A stretch of 64,000 nt of DNA from Limnospira fusiformis SAG 85.79 (GCF_012516315.1 NZ_CP051185.1:3973363-4037362), one strand, 5' to 3'. Shown: positions 26,258 through 35,638, numbered from the stretch's first letter. Notes: generated by a model from the sequence alone, not told the origin. Made by a program: numbers and translations.

Positions 26258-27373
26258 CTACGATCGCACTACGGAACGGATCTGCTGCCAGAGGCGCTGA
26301 TATTGTTGCATACTGGCAACAGTTAGGGGCAGCAAAAATTCACTGCGTTCTAAAATATCGGTATCCGGTAACAGTTGCGGATTTTCCCGTAAATCCTTGG
26401 GTAAATCGGCTCGCGACATTCCCCAAACTATGGGAGAGGTTGCGCCAGTCAATAATGACATTTGGGTAGCTATTTCAGGTTGCCAACAAAAATCAATCCA
26501 GGCTTGAACTAGGGGGTTATTCGTGGCACTGGTGGCGATCGGTTTGACCCACACATCAGACCATAAAGCAGTACCAGATTTAGGGATAGCGATCGCTATA
26601 TTATGTTGTCGTTGCACTTGGGGAGAAATATCTCCCGACCAACCGACAGCCAGCCAAGTATCACCCAAAATTAGGGGTTTGAGATAGTTATTAGAATCAT
26701 AGAGGCGGACATTTTGGTGTAGTTGTTCCAATTCCGCTTTCAAGTCGGGAACTAGATCCAGATCAGGGGTGTTGTAGGAGTAGCCCAATTTTTTCAGGGT
26801 TAAACCAATCACCTCTCGCGCTTGATCTAATAGGGAGATACGACCCTGGCACTCAGACCGCCATAGGTCTTGCCAGTCGGTTGGAGTCCAGCCTAATTTC
26901 TCAAATCTATCAACCCGATAAGCGATCGCTGTTGTCCCCCAGCGATAGGGAGCGCCCCAAATTTGACCTTCTGGGGAGTTGCTCAATTCTCCATTTGGGT
27001 TACGTCTAACTAGGTTTTGCCAGTTTTCGGGTAATTGCTGCCACTGGGATAAATCCTCTGGGTTGAGGGGTTCGATTAATTCCTCTCTAATGGCTGCTGA
27101 TAGCCAATAGTCGCCAATCATGACTAAATCAGCGGGGTTGCTAGTGGCTTCCGCTTGTAATTGCTGGTAGAGGTCTTCGAGATTAAACTTGGGTACAAAA
27201 CTTAACCCAGGCCGCTGCGGTTGTTGGCGGCGAAAGCGGTTTACCAGTTGAACGGGAACAGAACCATTTAGCAACTGGACCCGAAAATCTGTGGGGGTAT
27301 CACATCCCCCGATTAATTCCGCCAGTGCTAATAGACTTGTTCCCCACAGGAAAGATCGTCGGTTCAGTGACAT
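26258..27373 (-). CDS. Extracellular solute-binding lipoprotein (spermidine/Fe-type, family 1)
   Basis: 371 residues from the ATG at 27373. NRRSFLWGTSLLAL resembles a twin-arginine signal and is followed by the lipobox LIGGC. The body is a type II periplasmic binding protein (NLEDLYQQLQAEATSNPADLVMIGDYW..., with EPLNPEDLSQW and the APYRWGTTAIAYR motif). The closest known type is PotD-like binding proteins. No permease or ATPase gene is adjacent. A TTG/ATG further upstream (27415) is open but lies before the signal, so I reject it. Confidence 0.82.
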   Translation of the reverse strand: MSLNRRSFLWGTSLLALAELIGGCDTPTDFRVQLLNGSVPVQLVNRFRRQQPQRPGLSFVPKFNLEDLYQQLQAEATSNPADLVMIGDYWLSAAIREELIEPLNPEDLSQWQQLPENWQNLVRRNPNGELSNSPEGQIWGAPYRWGTTAIAYRVDRFEKLGWTPTDWQDLWRSECQGRISLLDQAREVIGLTLKKLGYSYNTPDLDLVPDLKAELEQLHQNVRLYDSNNYLKPLILGDTWLAVGWSGDISPQVQRQHNIAIAIPKSGTALWSDVWVKPIATSATNNPLVQAWIDFCWQPEIATQMSLLTGATSPIVWGMSRADLPKDLRENPQLLPDTDILERSEFLLPLTVASMQQYQRLWQQIRSVVRS

Positions 27374-27727
27374 ATTTATAAGGTGGGGTGGCGTTCCCCG
27401 ATTCTTGACCCTCACCTGTACGGGGGTGATCGCGATGGGTTGCCACTTTGTTGTTTAGAACCATTGTACTGTCATTACTGGCTTAAATCTCATCAGAGAA
27501 AATTTGGTAACATCAGACACAACACTTGCTTTAATTATCGGATTTAATTCTGGTCAAATATTTAGTCAAGCCCTCTGGGCTGGGAATTGGTGGAGTGATG
27601 GCAGCCTTCAACCGTAAATATACTTATGCAAATTAGTGGGAAATAGTCTCGCCCATGATTATGAATATATATGGGATAATTCTTTAAGTTATATTAAGGT
27701 TTGAACTGCCAGAGATTGACTCTGGTA
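27374..27727. other. Gene-free gap before the IS607-type element
   Basis: About 350 bases with low GC and no convincing frame. A GCCAGAGATTGACTCTGG segment (27708-27725) is an imperfect palindrome immediately before the element. The region should contain the promoter of the binding-protein gene. Nothing else recognised. Confidence 0.35.
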
Positions 27728-27800
27728 TAGGAGCATGATTTAATCTCAAATTAGGTTAATATTTTAGGGCAATACGGTATAATAAGCGAGAAGAGTTGAG

Positions 27801-28466
27801 GATAAACCTATTGCCAAATATGTCAAACCCAAGGAAGCCGCCCAAATCCTTGGAGTCCATGAAAGAACACTCCGCAGATGGGACGACAATGGCTCAATCG
27901 AGACCATCAGAACCCCCGCTGGGCAACGACGATATAACGTTGAGTCATATACTGCCAAATCAGGCAGTGACAAACGCAAAGTCGTTATCTATGCCAGAGT
28001 TAGTAGCCGCGCCCAGCAGTCCGACCTCAACCGACAGGTGGCCGCATTGTCCAACCTCTACCCCGAAGCAGAAGTCGTCTCAGAAATCGGAGGCGGGCTC
28101 GACTTCAAGGGAAAGAAAATGCTGGCCTTACTGGGACATCATTTGTCAGGAGATGTCGGCATGGTTGTCGTTGCCCACAAAGACTGATTGGCAATATGGG
28201 GATTTGACTTGTTTCGATGGCTCTGTGAGCAAAACAGGTGTTCACTCATGGTTCTCAACCAGACAAGTCTCAGTCCAGAACCAGAAATGGTTGAGGACAT
28301 CCTCGCCATCCTCCACTGCTTCAGTTCCCGATTATACGGACGGAGTAAATACAAAACTCAGGTCAAAGAAGATCCGGATTTACCCCAGCCCGGAGCTAAA
28401 TCAAGTCTGGCGCCAATGGCTGGCTGCTTGTCGGTATTGCTACAACCAAGCAATTGCATTATCTAG
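27801..28466 (+). pseudogene. IS607-type serine recombinase tnpA, nonsense mutated
   Basis: In one frame this reads as a MerR-like helix-turn-helix (KYVKPKEAAQILGVHERTLRRWDDNGSI..., then TPAGQRRY) followed by a small serine-resolvase domain (VVIYARVSSRAQQSDLNRQV, catalytic Ser in RVSS). An in-frame TGA at 28185-28187 follows AHKD, where members have Arg; a single C-to-T change of CGA explains it. After the stop the frame resumes with LFRWLCEQNRCSLMV and ends at TAG 28464-28466. No ATG or GTG is found at the expected start, so initiation may also be lost. Confidence 0.8.
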
Positions 28467-29487
28467 GAGTGGTAAACGACTAAGCAAGTTAAAGTTACGC
28501 AATCAAGTGATGCAGAGTGACTTACCCGAATGGGTCAAAGAAACACCCTGCCACATTCGGCAAAATGCCATCTTTGATGCCTATCAGGCTTTGAGCGCCA
28601 GTCCTGATGCAAGGTTTAGAAGTTGTCGTGACAGCTCTCAAGGGATGAAGTTCAATAATACTAATTTCTCTTCAGGGAGTTGGTATCCAAGACTAACGAA
28701 AGGATTAACTTTCATGGTTTCCGAACCCATCCCTAAAACTTGCGGGCAAGGGACTCAGTTGGTGTTTACCAAAGGTCGATGGTTTGCGATTTTCCCTGAA
28801 CCAGTTGCCGTTACCACAACTGACGCTACTGGCGTGATTGCATTAGACCCGGGTGTCCGAACTTTCATAACTGGGTTTGATGGCTCTCGGTTTCTGGAAT
28901 TGGGCTCCGGGGATATTGGACGCATTACTAGGCTATGTCAACATTTGGATGATTTGATGAGCCGAATCGCCAAGGAACCCTGTCGTTCAAGAAGGCGACG
29001 GATGAGGCAAGCGGCTCAACGAATGAGAACTAAAATCCGGAATTTAGTGGATGAGGCCCACAAACAAATTGCTCACTACTTGACTCACAACTACAGCCTA
29101 ATTTTTTTGCCCACCTTCGAGACTTCCGATATGGTTGCCAAGGTGAAGCGTCTAATCAGGTCTAAGACTGCCCGCGCCATGCTGACATGGGCGCATTATC
29201 GATTCAAACTAACCCTGAGACATCAAGCCGAGATAACTGGAACCACAGTTGTAGATGTGACGGAAGAATACACCAGCAAAACCTGTACTCACTGTGGTCA
29301 TGTGCATTCCCAGCTAGGTGGCTCAAAAGTGTTCCGATGTCCGGAGTGTGGGTTCACTCTACCACGGGACTGGAACGGTGCTTTTGGAATCTTTCTAAAA
29401 GCTTTGCGGGATACCGCCTCTGTTACCTTAACGGGTAATAGTGCTATCGTCGCATTGTCCGGGAACAACCGGAAAAATGTCGCGTAA
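28291..29487 (+). CDS. tnpB: TnpB RNA-guided nuclease-like protein (IS607 type)
   Basis: About 398 residues. All three RuvC acidic residues are present: Asp in VIALDPGVRTF, Glu in FLPTFETSDM and Asp in PRDWNGAFGI. The zinc finger is intact (CTHCGH and CPECG). The N-terminus TKLRSKKIRIYPSPELNQVW and CRYCYNQAIAL are typical. The exact start is uncertain: no ATG precedes the conserved segment in this frame, and a TTG at 28291 is the nearest candidate. The frame is open far upstream (to 27796) through tnpA in another frame, which is coincidental. It overlaps tnpA. The omega-RNA would come from the 3' end of this gene and the right end. Confidence 0.85.
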   Translation: MRTSSPSSTASVPDYTDGVNTKLRSKKIRIYPSPELNQVWRQWLAACRYCYNQAIALSRSGKRLSKLKLRNQVMQSDLPEWVKETPCHIRQNAIFDAYQALSASPDARFRSCRDSSQGMKFNNTNFSSGSWYPRLTKGLTFMVSEPIPKTCGQGTQLVFTKGRWFAIFPEPVAVTTTDATGVIALDPGVRTFITGFDGSRFLELGSGDIGRITRLCQHLDDLMSRIAKEPCRSRRRRMRQAAQRMRTKIRNLVDEAHKQIAHYLTHNYSLIFLPTFETSDMVAKVKRLIRSKTARAMLTWAHYRFKLTLRHQAEITGTTVVDVTEEYTSKTCTHCGHVHSQLGGSKVFRCPECGFTLPRDWNGAFGIFLKALRDTASVTLTGNSAIVALSGNNRKNVA

Positions 29488-29623
29488 ATGTATCAGTATA
29501 TCGCCCCAGGAATTGGGTAAACTTCAATGGGAAGTTAAAAGGTTAAATAAATCGGAAGTAATCAGGGGTTAGCGGAATCTTGTTTTAGGATGGGGGCAAA
29601 GATTATTAATCACCTAGCATGGA

Positions 29624-30070
29624 GTGTCTATGGATATGTTGACAGAACAAGTCATGACCTTAACAAATAAAGTGGATGCGCTGTATGAGGTAGTCATGCA
29701 GCTACGCCGAAATATTCCTAGGGATGATCATGGTTTTTCGGAAATGTTTTCATTGACTCGGACTGCTGAGGAAGGACTGACAGATAGCAGTGGGGTGATG
29801 GAAGAATCGGAGCTGCACGATCGCAAATACAATAGTGGATTATACCCAGTTCCTTCTCCAGCAATGACTGTAAGATTTGAGGAACGCCAGGGTACACACA
29901 AAGATATTTTAAGTGATGATCACTATATAAATAGCAGCACTATGGTAAGCCAAGAAACCATGTTTAGTGCAGATGTTCAGATCCAGCGTTTGACAGCCCA
30001 GCTTACTGCTGCTTACAATCGTATTGCAGCCCTAGAAGAACAGTTATTGTCTAAGCGGGTGCGCGCTTGA
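29624..30070 (+). CDS. Hypothetical protein with coiled-coil ends
   Basis: 148 residues. The N-terminal ~30 residues (MLTEQVMTLTNKVDALYEVVMQLRR) and the last ~35 (IQRLTAQLTAAYNRIAALEEQLL) form coiled coils. The middle is polar and probably disordered. The start may be the GTG at 29624 or the ATG two codons later (29630). No family recognised. It converges with the CobT-like gene. Confidence 0.6.
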   Translation: MSMDMLTEQVMTLTNKVDALYEVVMQLRRNIPRDDHGFSEMFSLTRTAEEGLTDSSGVMEESELHDRKYNSGLYPVPSPAMTVRFEERQGTHKDILSDDHYINSSTMVSQETMFSADVQIQRLTAQLTAAYNRIAALEEQLLSKRVRA

Positions 30071-30081
30071 AGGGAGAGGGG

Positions 30082-31173
30082 TCACAGATGGCCAGCAAGC
30101 TGTTCAATTTGTGTCAGTAACTGGCTTAATGTCCACTGACTGCACAGATAGGAAGCGATCGCACATCCTCCGGCTCCGACACCCTCTTTAACATATCCTT
30201 GCTCAAATGCTTGTAGTTGGGGGTAATGGGAATGGGTAAAATCAAGTTGGGTTGCCAATAGGGGAACCGGACCGATCGCCTTAGCGAGTCCGACAGTATC
30301 CCCTGTGGTATCTTCTGCAACCCAGCGAGTAGTACCAACAGCGACCCGTCCCGGACACCAGGAAAGATTTTTAGCAGAAGCGATCGCCTCAGCCAAAGCA
30401 TAAACAGCCAGCATTTGGGTTCCCCCCGCCAAAAGAACCCCTACCCGGCGACTAGCAGCAATAGTCATAGCAGCAACCGCAATTTGCATAGGGTCGCCAA
30501 CAGCAGCAACCAGTGTCAGGGGATCGACTTGACCTGGGGTAATTTGAGCCGCCCGGAGTCCGGCGGTAACTATGGCTAATTTTTGGTCATGGTTACACTG
30601 GGGGTGGCTACTGTTAACTTTTCCGGCGGCGGGAATTCCCAAACCCATCAACACAGCCAGGGCGGTGGTAGTTCCCCCGACGACACATTCTCCGATGATC
30701 ACATAACTATCATGAGCCATAGCAGCAATGCGATCGCCCCAAGCCAACCCCGACTCAAATAGATGTTGAACTATGGTAGAGTTCAAAGCAGCGCCGGAAC
30801 TGAGACACTTAGCCGGGACTCCTCCCAGGTCGATAGTTGGTACACAAGGAATTACCGGAACCCCAGCATTAAATAAGTTAATCGGGATATTCAGCGCCGC
30901 CACTACAGCCCGCGAAATCAGGACGGGGGAAGCACCAGCCACCAAAGGCGGTAAAGGATAACGGGGAGATGGCACAGGACCTGTGACCAGAAATTCAGCG
31001 TCTGCGAGATAAGTGCGGCGGCGATCGGCAGGTGTAGCGCCAGCGGCGGAAATTCCGGGAATTAAACCCGTTTCCGTAAATCCCAAAACACAGGCAAAAA
31101 TGGGCTTTTGGTGTCGATATTGGCTTAACCAAGCCTGACCATTACGGGGCTGTGTATAAATTCGGACTGCCAT
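30082..31173 (-). CDS. CobT-like nicotinate-nucleotide-dependent phosphoribosyltransferase
   Basis: 363 residues, matching the archaeal/cyanobacterial CobT-like group I know as TIGR00303. That group activates a benzimidazole-type base for the lower ligand of cobamides. The central part contains VIIGECVVGGTTTALAVLMGLGI and the later HPQCNHDQK and GVLLAGGTQML segments. Its start codon overlaps the stop of the upstream DUF2232 gene (TAATG), so the two are co-translated. Cobamide involvement is from family membership; no other cob gene is in the window. Confidence 0.85.
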   Translation of the reverse strand: MAVRIYTQPRNGQAWLSQYRHQKPIFACVLGFTETGLIPGISAAGATPADRRRTYLADAEFLVTGPVPSPRYPLPPLVAGASPVLISRAVVAALNIPINLFNAGVPVIPCVPTIDLGGVPAKCLSSGAALNSTIVQHLFESGLAWGDRIAAMAHDSYVIIGECVVGGTTTALAVLMGLGIPAAGKVNSSHPQCNHDQKLAIVTAGLRAAQITPGQVDPLTLVAAVGDPMQIAVAAMTIAASRRVGVLLAGGTQMLAVYALAEAIASAKNLSWCPGRVAVGTTRWVAEDTTGDTVGLAKAIGPVPLLATQLDFTHSHYPQLQAFEQGYVKEGVGAGGCAIASYLCSQWTLSQLLTQIEQLAGHL

Positions 31174-31853
31174 TATTCCTCATAGTCGAGCAAAATCTGT
31201 ACCCAACGGGGGGGGCGGGGAATAGGACTTTTAAGGCGATCGAGCATCAACAGAGACACCAAATGCACCAAAAACAGATAAACGATATTATTAGCCAAAA
31301 CCATCAATACAGCCACAATCTGAATAAATAGTAAACTTGGGGGTGCAAGTATCCCCAAACGAATAAAGATAGACTCTAGCAGTTGTGCAATTTGGGTAGT
31401 CGCATAAACCCACAAATCCCGACCCAAGAGAATTGACAGCAGCCAGTAACGGAAAAAGAAGCCAATAGCGCCAATTAAGGAGGCGATCGCCACAGTAACC
31501 GGCCATTTGGCTCCTCGTTTCCACAAGCCGCCCAAAACCACAGCCATCCAACCATAGGGGATCACATAGAGAATGCTGCGTGTAGGACCCATTAAAACTG
31601 TCAAAAGTAACCCAGAGGTTACAGCACCCATAATCGCCGCCCGTCGATCCCAGCGCAAATACAGCAAAGCAATAGGTAGGGGAAAAAAGACTCGCAACAG
31701 AGGACCGAGAGGAAAGTAGTAGTTGATAAACCAAATCAAACTAGCCGTGGATGCCAGAAAGGCAGTTTCCACCATGACGAGGGGGGAGACAGAAGGGAAA
31801 CTGTCCGATGGTTTAGGAGATGGTTGGGGGCTATGGTTAGAAAAATCACTCAT
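31173..31853 (-). CDS. DUF2232 family membrane protein
   Basis: 226 residues. A Pro/Ser-rich start is followed by six or seven hydrophobic segments covering about 28-210. The pattern with YYFPLGPLLRVFFPLPIALLYLRW fits DUF2232 integral-membrane proteins, some of which are related to ECF-type S components for vitamin uptake. It is coupled to the CobT-like gene by a TAATG overlap. A role in uptake of a cobamide precursor is an inference from this pairing only. Confidence 0.8.
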   Translation of the reverse strand: MSDFSNHSPQPSPKPSDSFPSVSPLVMVETAFLASTASLIWFINYYFPLGPLLRVFFPLPIALLYLRWDRRAAIMGAVTSGLLLTVLMGPTRSILYVIPYGWMAVVLGGLWKRGAKWPVTVAIASLIGAIGFFFRYWLLSILLGRDLWVYATTQIAQLLESIFIRLGILAPPSLLFIQIVAVLMVLANNIVYLFLVHLVSLLMLDRLKSPIPRPPRWVQILLDYEE

Positions 31854-31916
31854 GCTATCTTAGGTCAGGAACGAGGTTAGGCGAGGCCATGGTAGCACCA
31901 AGACCGCTAACCCATG

Positions 31917-32624
31917 TTAAACCAACATCCTCTCTAGGGCATGAACATCGGGAATGCTGAGAAGATCGCGATCGCGATGAATTAATCCCTTTTTCTCCAG
32001 TTTACTGAGTACCCTAGTCACAGTTTCGCGAGCTAGTCCGCTCAAACTGCTGAGTTCTCGGTGGGGTAAATTAGGAATTGTCGTTCCTGATTCTGTGGTT
32101 TTACCTTGTCCCTCTGCCAAAAACAACAAAATATCTGCCACTCGTGAAGCACTATCTGACTCACGCAACCGTAACCGCCGATTAACTTGACGCAGACGGC
32201 GGCCCATTAACTGAGCCAACCTAATACCTGCCAATGGTTCCGTGTTAATCAGTTGGACAAAATCCTGAGCTGGCATATTGCCAATCATGGTTGGGGCGAG
32301 GGTAATTACATCTGTGGATCGGGGGACCTCATCAAGGGCTGCCATTTCTCCAAATAATTCACCTTTCCCCAAAATATTGAGTGTAACTTCCTTACCATCA
32401 AGGTTGTAGGTCCTAATTTTGACCCAACCATCTAAGATAAAATATACTGAGCTACCCCAATCATTCTCCAGCAAAATCACTTGATTGGGGGGGTGGCTTC
32501 GACCCACCACATGAGAGGTGGCTCTTTCGGCTACCTCGTCGGGTAAACCCTCAAAAAAGGCAGTCGAGAGAATCATCCGGGTGATATCTGATTGTGACTC
32601 GCGGGAGAAGTACCGATCTTCCAT
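31917..32624 (-). CDS. Crp/Fnr-family transcriptional regulator
   Basis: 235 residues. The N-terminal cyclic-nucleotide-binding-type beta-barrel (about 25-140) includes ILDGWVKIRTYNLDGKEVTLNILGKGELFGEMAALDEVPRSTDV. A long dimer helix follows (about 145-175), then a winged helix-turn-helix (about 180-232, with HRELSSLSGLARETVTRVLSKLEKKGLI). It lacks the signature of NtcA that I know. The effector is unknown. It is divergent from the large acidic-protein gene across a 500-base gap. Confidence 0.9.
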   Translation of the reverse strand: MEDRYFSRESQSDITRMILSTAFFEGLPDEVAERATSHVVGRSHPPNQVILLENDWGSSVYFILDGWVKIRTYNLDGKEVTLNILGKGELFGEMAALDEVPRSTDVITLAPTMIGNMPAQDFVQLINTEPLAGIRLAQLMGRRLRQVNRRLRLRESDSASRVADILLFLAEGQGKTTESGTTIPNLPHRELSSLSGLARETVTRVLSKLEKKGLIHRDRDLLSIPDVHALERMLV

Positions 32625-33125
32625 TGGGCTATGATGTTTGAAATTAGCGCTTATCCGTGGCTAGTTAGCAGGAGTTGTCCAATAGACAATTGACTGTCAC
32701 CATTCACAGAGCCAACTTTAGTCAAACGATACCACTATTATTGTGGAGTTTCGTTGTACTTAACTACAATAGCTAAGGTTTGACTACGGATCTCATCCGA
32801 GATTGGCTTTGATTATAATTGAGGGCATCAGTCTACACAGTAGACTAACCAGGGATGAGTTGAGAACTAGATTGGCACAGGCAGGTTATCATTTTAAAGG
32901 GATATAGAGTCAAAATCACTGTATCCTAGCAAAATTAACCTAAATTGGATGTTAACTCACAGATGCGAGCTGGGGGTAGTCACCCCAACTTTTGGCCAAG
33001 CATATAGCTACCCTTACTCCACTGAACACTATTTTAAAGGTTAAATCTGGACTATTGAAACTCAAACTATATTGATATCCCGGTTAAATTTTCTCGTCAA
33101 ACGCTAGTAAATTGAGGTCCCTCCC
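32625..33125. other. 500-base gap between divergent genes
   Basis: AT-rich region upstream of the CRP-type regulator (minus) and the acidic-protein gene (plus). A TATAAT (32814-32819) is a candidate -10, but no well-spaced -35 was found. Short palindromes such as TCTCATCCGAGA occur at 32791-32802. No short gene or clear CRP-type palindrome was recognised. Confidence 0.4.
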
Positions 33126-35426
33126 TTGACTTCTCATCAGGATCAAATTCAGACTCTTATTGCTGAAATTGACGAGGTACTGAGTCAACCCAGCCCCAGG
33201 CTACCTTGGGTGGCTTTTGGGGAAACCGTGACCCGCGCCCGTCAAGTGTTGCAGCGTGTTCGGAATTATCTCGTATCTCTTCAACAAGATATTGATGACT
33301 CTTCATTGTCCCTGAGATCTACAGGTTCCGCTGACCCATCATCTCTTTCGGAGTCCCAACAGCAGAATTTTTGGCAAGCCTTGCGGGAAGAAATGGGTTA
33401 TTTGCGATCGCGACTTTCGGCTTTGCTAAAGTCTGAGGTAGAAGAGTTACGCCATGAGCGACAACTGCTATTACAGGATATCAGAGCTTTAGAACTGCGG
33501 CGACAGGAAAATCTGCTCTCCGTTGACCAATCCCACGACCAGCAGCAAATTATTACAGAGTTTCTGCAAGAATTGATGAATCGTCTTCAGGAAAGTCTCA
33601 CTGAGAGTGTTAGCGAAACCCTCAGTAACCTGGAGGAACAGGTTATTAACGCCCTGCTGTTGGGGGATACTGTTCAGACTACCCCCAGTGAGTCCACTAC
33701 GGCTTTGGGTCGTCGGGGAGGTGAAGGCGCAAACAGTAGCCGCGATGTTCGGGTTTTTTCTGATGCTGGTGGGGACTATGCGGAGGAGTTGGAAACTTCT
33801 AAGATGTTACCCCGACTCACTCCAGCCCAACGACTGGAACAAATGCGGACTCTACAGGCTCAGTCTGATCAGATGCTGATGACCCTTGATTCTAGTTTAA
33901 GTGTCATTTTTGAAGCCCTACAAAGCAATTTACAAACTTATCAGGAATCTCTGTCCCAAAATATTGAGAAAATGCACGGTTTGGGACAACAGGGAGAGGT
34001 GATTCTTTCGGCTTGGATTAATTATCTCACCCAGCAGTTGAGTCAGGCTACAACCTCTGAACTTCAATCTTCTATACAACTGCTTGACCTACAACCTAGA
34101 CAGGGTACTCCCCCGCTTAAACCTAATGCGATCGGTCAGCAGGGGGTGGTTATGACTCCCGAAACTCAACCGTCTCCAGAGATATCTTCTGTTCCCGATC
34201 ACGATGATTTCTTTCCTTTTGCGGGGGTGGAACTTCCCTTACCCACTAGAGTTTCCGAAACTCCCATCGAATCAAAACCACGACCGGAACCAAAAGAGGA
34301 TATAGTCGCGGAAACTGCTGCTGATATCCCCCCTGAACCCGTAGATGAGGGGAATTGGGGTGCTGATTTATTCGGTGATGATGAGGCTGATGATAGTGAT
34401 GATATAGTGGCGGAAACTGCTGCTGATATCTCTCCTGAATCGGTAGATGATGGGGGTTGGGATGCTGAGGATTTATTTGGGGATACCTCAGAGACATCTA
34501 CAGAGACATCTACAGATTTATCAGAATCAGAACCTGATGAGGAAGATCTGAGGTTGGATACTCAAGATTTGTTTAAGGATACCCCAGAGGAAGAGCTACC
34601 AGTGGCGAGAGAAACTCGGAGAAATGTATCTTCTGCGGGGGGTGGAAATGGTAGCCAGTCAGACCCGTTTGATGGCTTCTCTGTGTCGGAAGAATTAGAT
34701 TTATACGGAAGTTTACAGCCAGATGATGCTCAGGAACTTCTCTGGGAGGATGACGATATTTTGAGCGAAAATATCAATCAAAATCAGCCAGTAGAGATGA
34801 ATAGAGACACGCCCAATCAAAAGGCTTCTCCATCTGCTAGTCAGGATACTTTTGAAGATTTTAGTAATATCTTTGAAGAACCCAATTTAAAGGAGGATGA
34901 ACAGTTTATCTATGCTTCTCCTGATGAGAATTTGCTTCCGGGTGTTGATGATGGTAGCGATGATGATGAATCGATGGATTCTCGGCTGTTAGTTGATAAG
35001 AGTACCCTGGAACAATTAGAGGCAGAATTGGCTAGGTTAGAGAGCCCGGAATCTAATGAGATTGAAGATATCTTAGCTGAAGATATCTTAGCTGAAGATT
35101 CCGGGGAGGATTATCAACCGATTTCTATGCCTTCTGAGGAGGAAATGATTACTTTTGATAACTTGTTTGGCGAGCTAAATTCGAGTGTTAAAACATCGCG
35201 TTCTGCTGCTTCTAATTCGGCGGGTAAACCCGAAAAATCGGCAACTGTATCAGATAATCCTTTGACGGAATGGGGTGATTCTGATGTAACTCTTGATGAT
35301 ATCTTGAGCAGTTTTGAACAGGCGGAAAATCAATCATCATCAAAAATCGATGATAATGATGAATTTTTGAGTTTAGAATCTTTGAGTCAAGAAATGAGTA
35401 AAAGTAACCCGAAAAAACGCGATTAA
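33126..35426 (+). CDS. Large acidic protein with coiled coil and internal repeats
   Basis: 766 residues, start TTG at 33126 preceded by GAGG about 13 bases away; no ATG gives a comparable N-terminus. Residues ~1-330 are helical with coiled-coil stretches (ELRHERQLLLQDIRALELRRQ). Residues ~370-766 are strongly acidic and low in complexity. Two copies of the unit EDIVAETAADI..PE.VD occur (about residues 390-450), as well as a duplicated DILAEDILAED. Repeated FGD/DLF acidic motifs may be short linear binding sites. I do not recognise a family; a scaffold or cell-division-type role cannot be claimed. Confidence 0.6.
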   Translation: MTSHQDQIQTLIAEIDEVLSQPSPRLPWVAFGETVTRARQVLQRVRNYLVSLQQDIDDSSLSLRSTGSADPSSLSESQQQNFWQALREEMGYLRSRLSALLKSEVEELRHERQLLLQDIRALELRRQENLLSVDQSHDQQQIITEFLQELMNRLQESLTESVSETLSNLEEQVINALLLGDTVQTTPSESTTALGRRGGEGANSSRDVRVFSDAGGDYAEELETSKMLPRLTPAQRLEQMRTLQAQSDQMLMTLDSSLSVIFEALQSNLQTYQESLSQNIEKMHGLGQQGEVILSAWINYLTQQLSQATTSELQSSIQLLDLQPRQGTPPLKPNAIGQQGVVMTPETQPSPEISSVPDHDDFFPFAGVELPLPTRVSETPIESKPRPEPKEDIVAETAADIPPEPVDEGNWGADLFGDDEADDSDDIVAETAADISPESVDDGGWDAEDLFGDTSETSTETSTDLSESEPDEEDLRLDTQDLFKDTPEEELPVARETRRNVSSAGGGNGSQSDPFDGFSVSEELDLYGSLQPDDAQELLWEDDDILSENINQNQPVEMNRDTPNQKASPSASQDTFEDFSNIFEEPNLKEDEQFIYASPDENLLPGVDDGSDDDESMDSRLLVDKSTLEQLEAELARLESPESNEIEDILAEDILAEDSGEDYQPISMPSEEEMITFDNLFGELNSSVKTSRSAASNSAGKPEKSATVSDNPLTEWGDSDVTLDDILSSFEQAENQSSSKIDDNDEFLSLESLSQEMSKSNPKKRD
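34303..34460 (+). repeat. Direct coding repeat in the acidic protein
   Basis: The string GATATAGT(C/G)GCGGAAACTGCTGCTGATAT occurs near 34300 and again near 34402, about 100 bases apart. It encodes two copies of a DIVAETAADI(P/S)PE(P/S)VD unit. A shorter perfect duplication, GAAGATATCTTAGCT, lies at about 35064-35093. Both indicate internal duplication in the disordered region. Confidence 0.7.
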
Positions 35427-35492
35427 TTGAGGTGGAATTGGAGATGACAGGTTGTTGAGAATTGGCTGAAAATATTACCCTAAGCCTCAATA

Positions 35493-35513
35493 CCTCTCCC
35501 CAGGTGGGAGAGG
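35493..35513. repeat. CCTCTCCC palindrome
   Basis: CCTCTCCC and GGGAGAGG are perfect 8-base arms around a 5-base centre, downstream of the acidic-protein gene. It is the third palindrome of this kind in the window. It may serve as a terminator-like end, though no T-tract follows. Confidence 0.55.
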
Positions 35514-35571
35514 GACTGCGTGGGATGTATTACATGATTAATCAAGTAGCATATAGGAGCGATCGCACCTT

Positions 35572-35624
35572 TTAAATAATCGCCAAGCTACCACTAACTA
35601 GAGGGTGAGAAACGGCTATGGGGA
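35572..35624. repeat. 53-bp direct repeat, left copy, bracketing the restriction island
   Basis: Beginning TTAAATAATCGCCAAGCTAC and ending AAACGGCTATGGGGA. It recurs in the same orientation at 43981-44033 with about five mismatches. A GCGATCGCAC lies about 10 bases upstream of both copies. Together the copies flank the secreted-protein, methyltransferase, ATPase and helicase-nuclease genes. Confidence 0.8.
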
Positions 35625-35638
35625 AGGAGAATAAAGGA

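Larger units (their letters stand above)
27728..29496 (+). mobile_element. IS607-type element with broken tnpA and open tnpB
   Basis: The boundaries come from comparison with the deleted copy at 2747-3320. Common sequence starts with TAGGAGCATGATTT and ends with TGTATCAG, after which the two loci diverge. There are no terminal inverted repeats or target duplication, as expected for IS607 serine-recombinase elements. It contains a serine-resolvase tnpA interrupted by one stop, overlapping a tnpB that keeps all catalytic residues. It has probably lost autonomous transposition but may still express TnpB. Confidence 0.85.

Noticed and set aside
27796..28290. N-terminal 165 codons of the long frame leading into tnpB
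   Set aside because: They overlap tnpA in another frame. The tnpA frame reads as a clear HTH and serine-resolvase protein, so the long frame is coincidental before tnpB proper.
33126..35426. Calling the acidic protein a DivIVA or FtsZ-associated factor
   Set aside because: Only generic coiled-coil and acidic features are visible and no family motif supports that name.
1134..35513. CCCTCTCC palindromes as regulatory sites
   Set aside because: They occur only between genes and without constant spacing to start codons, so they are listed as repeats, not operators.
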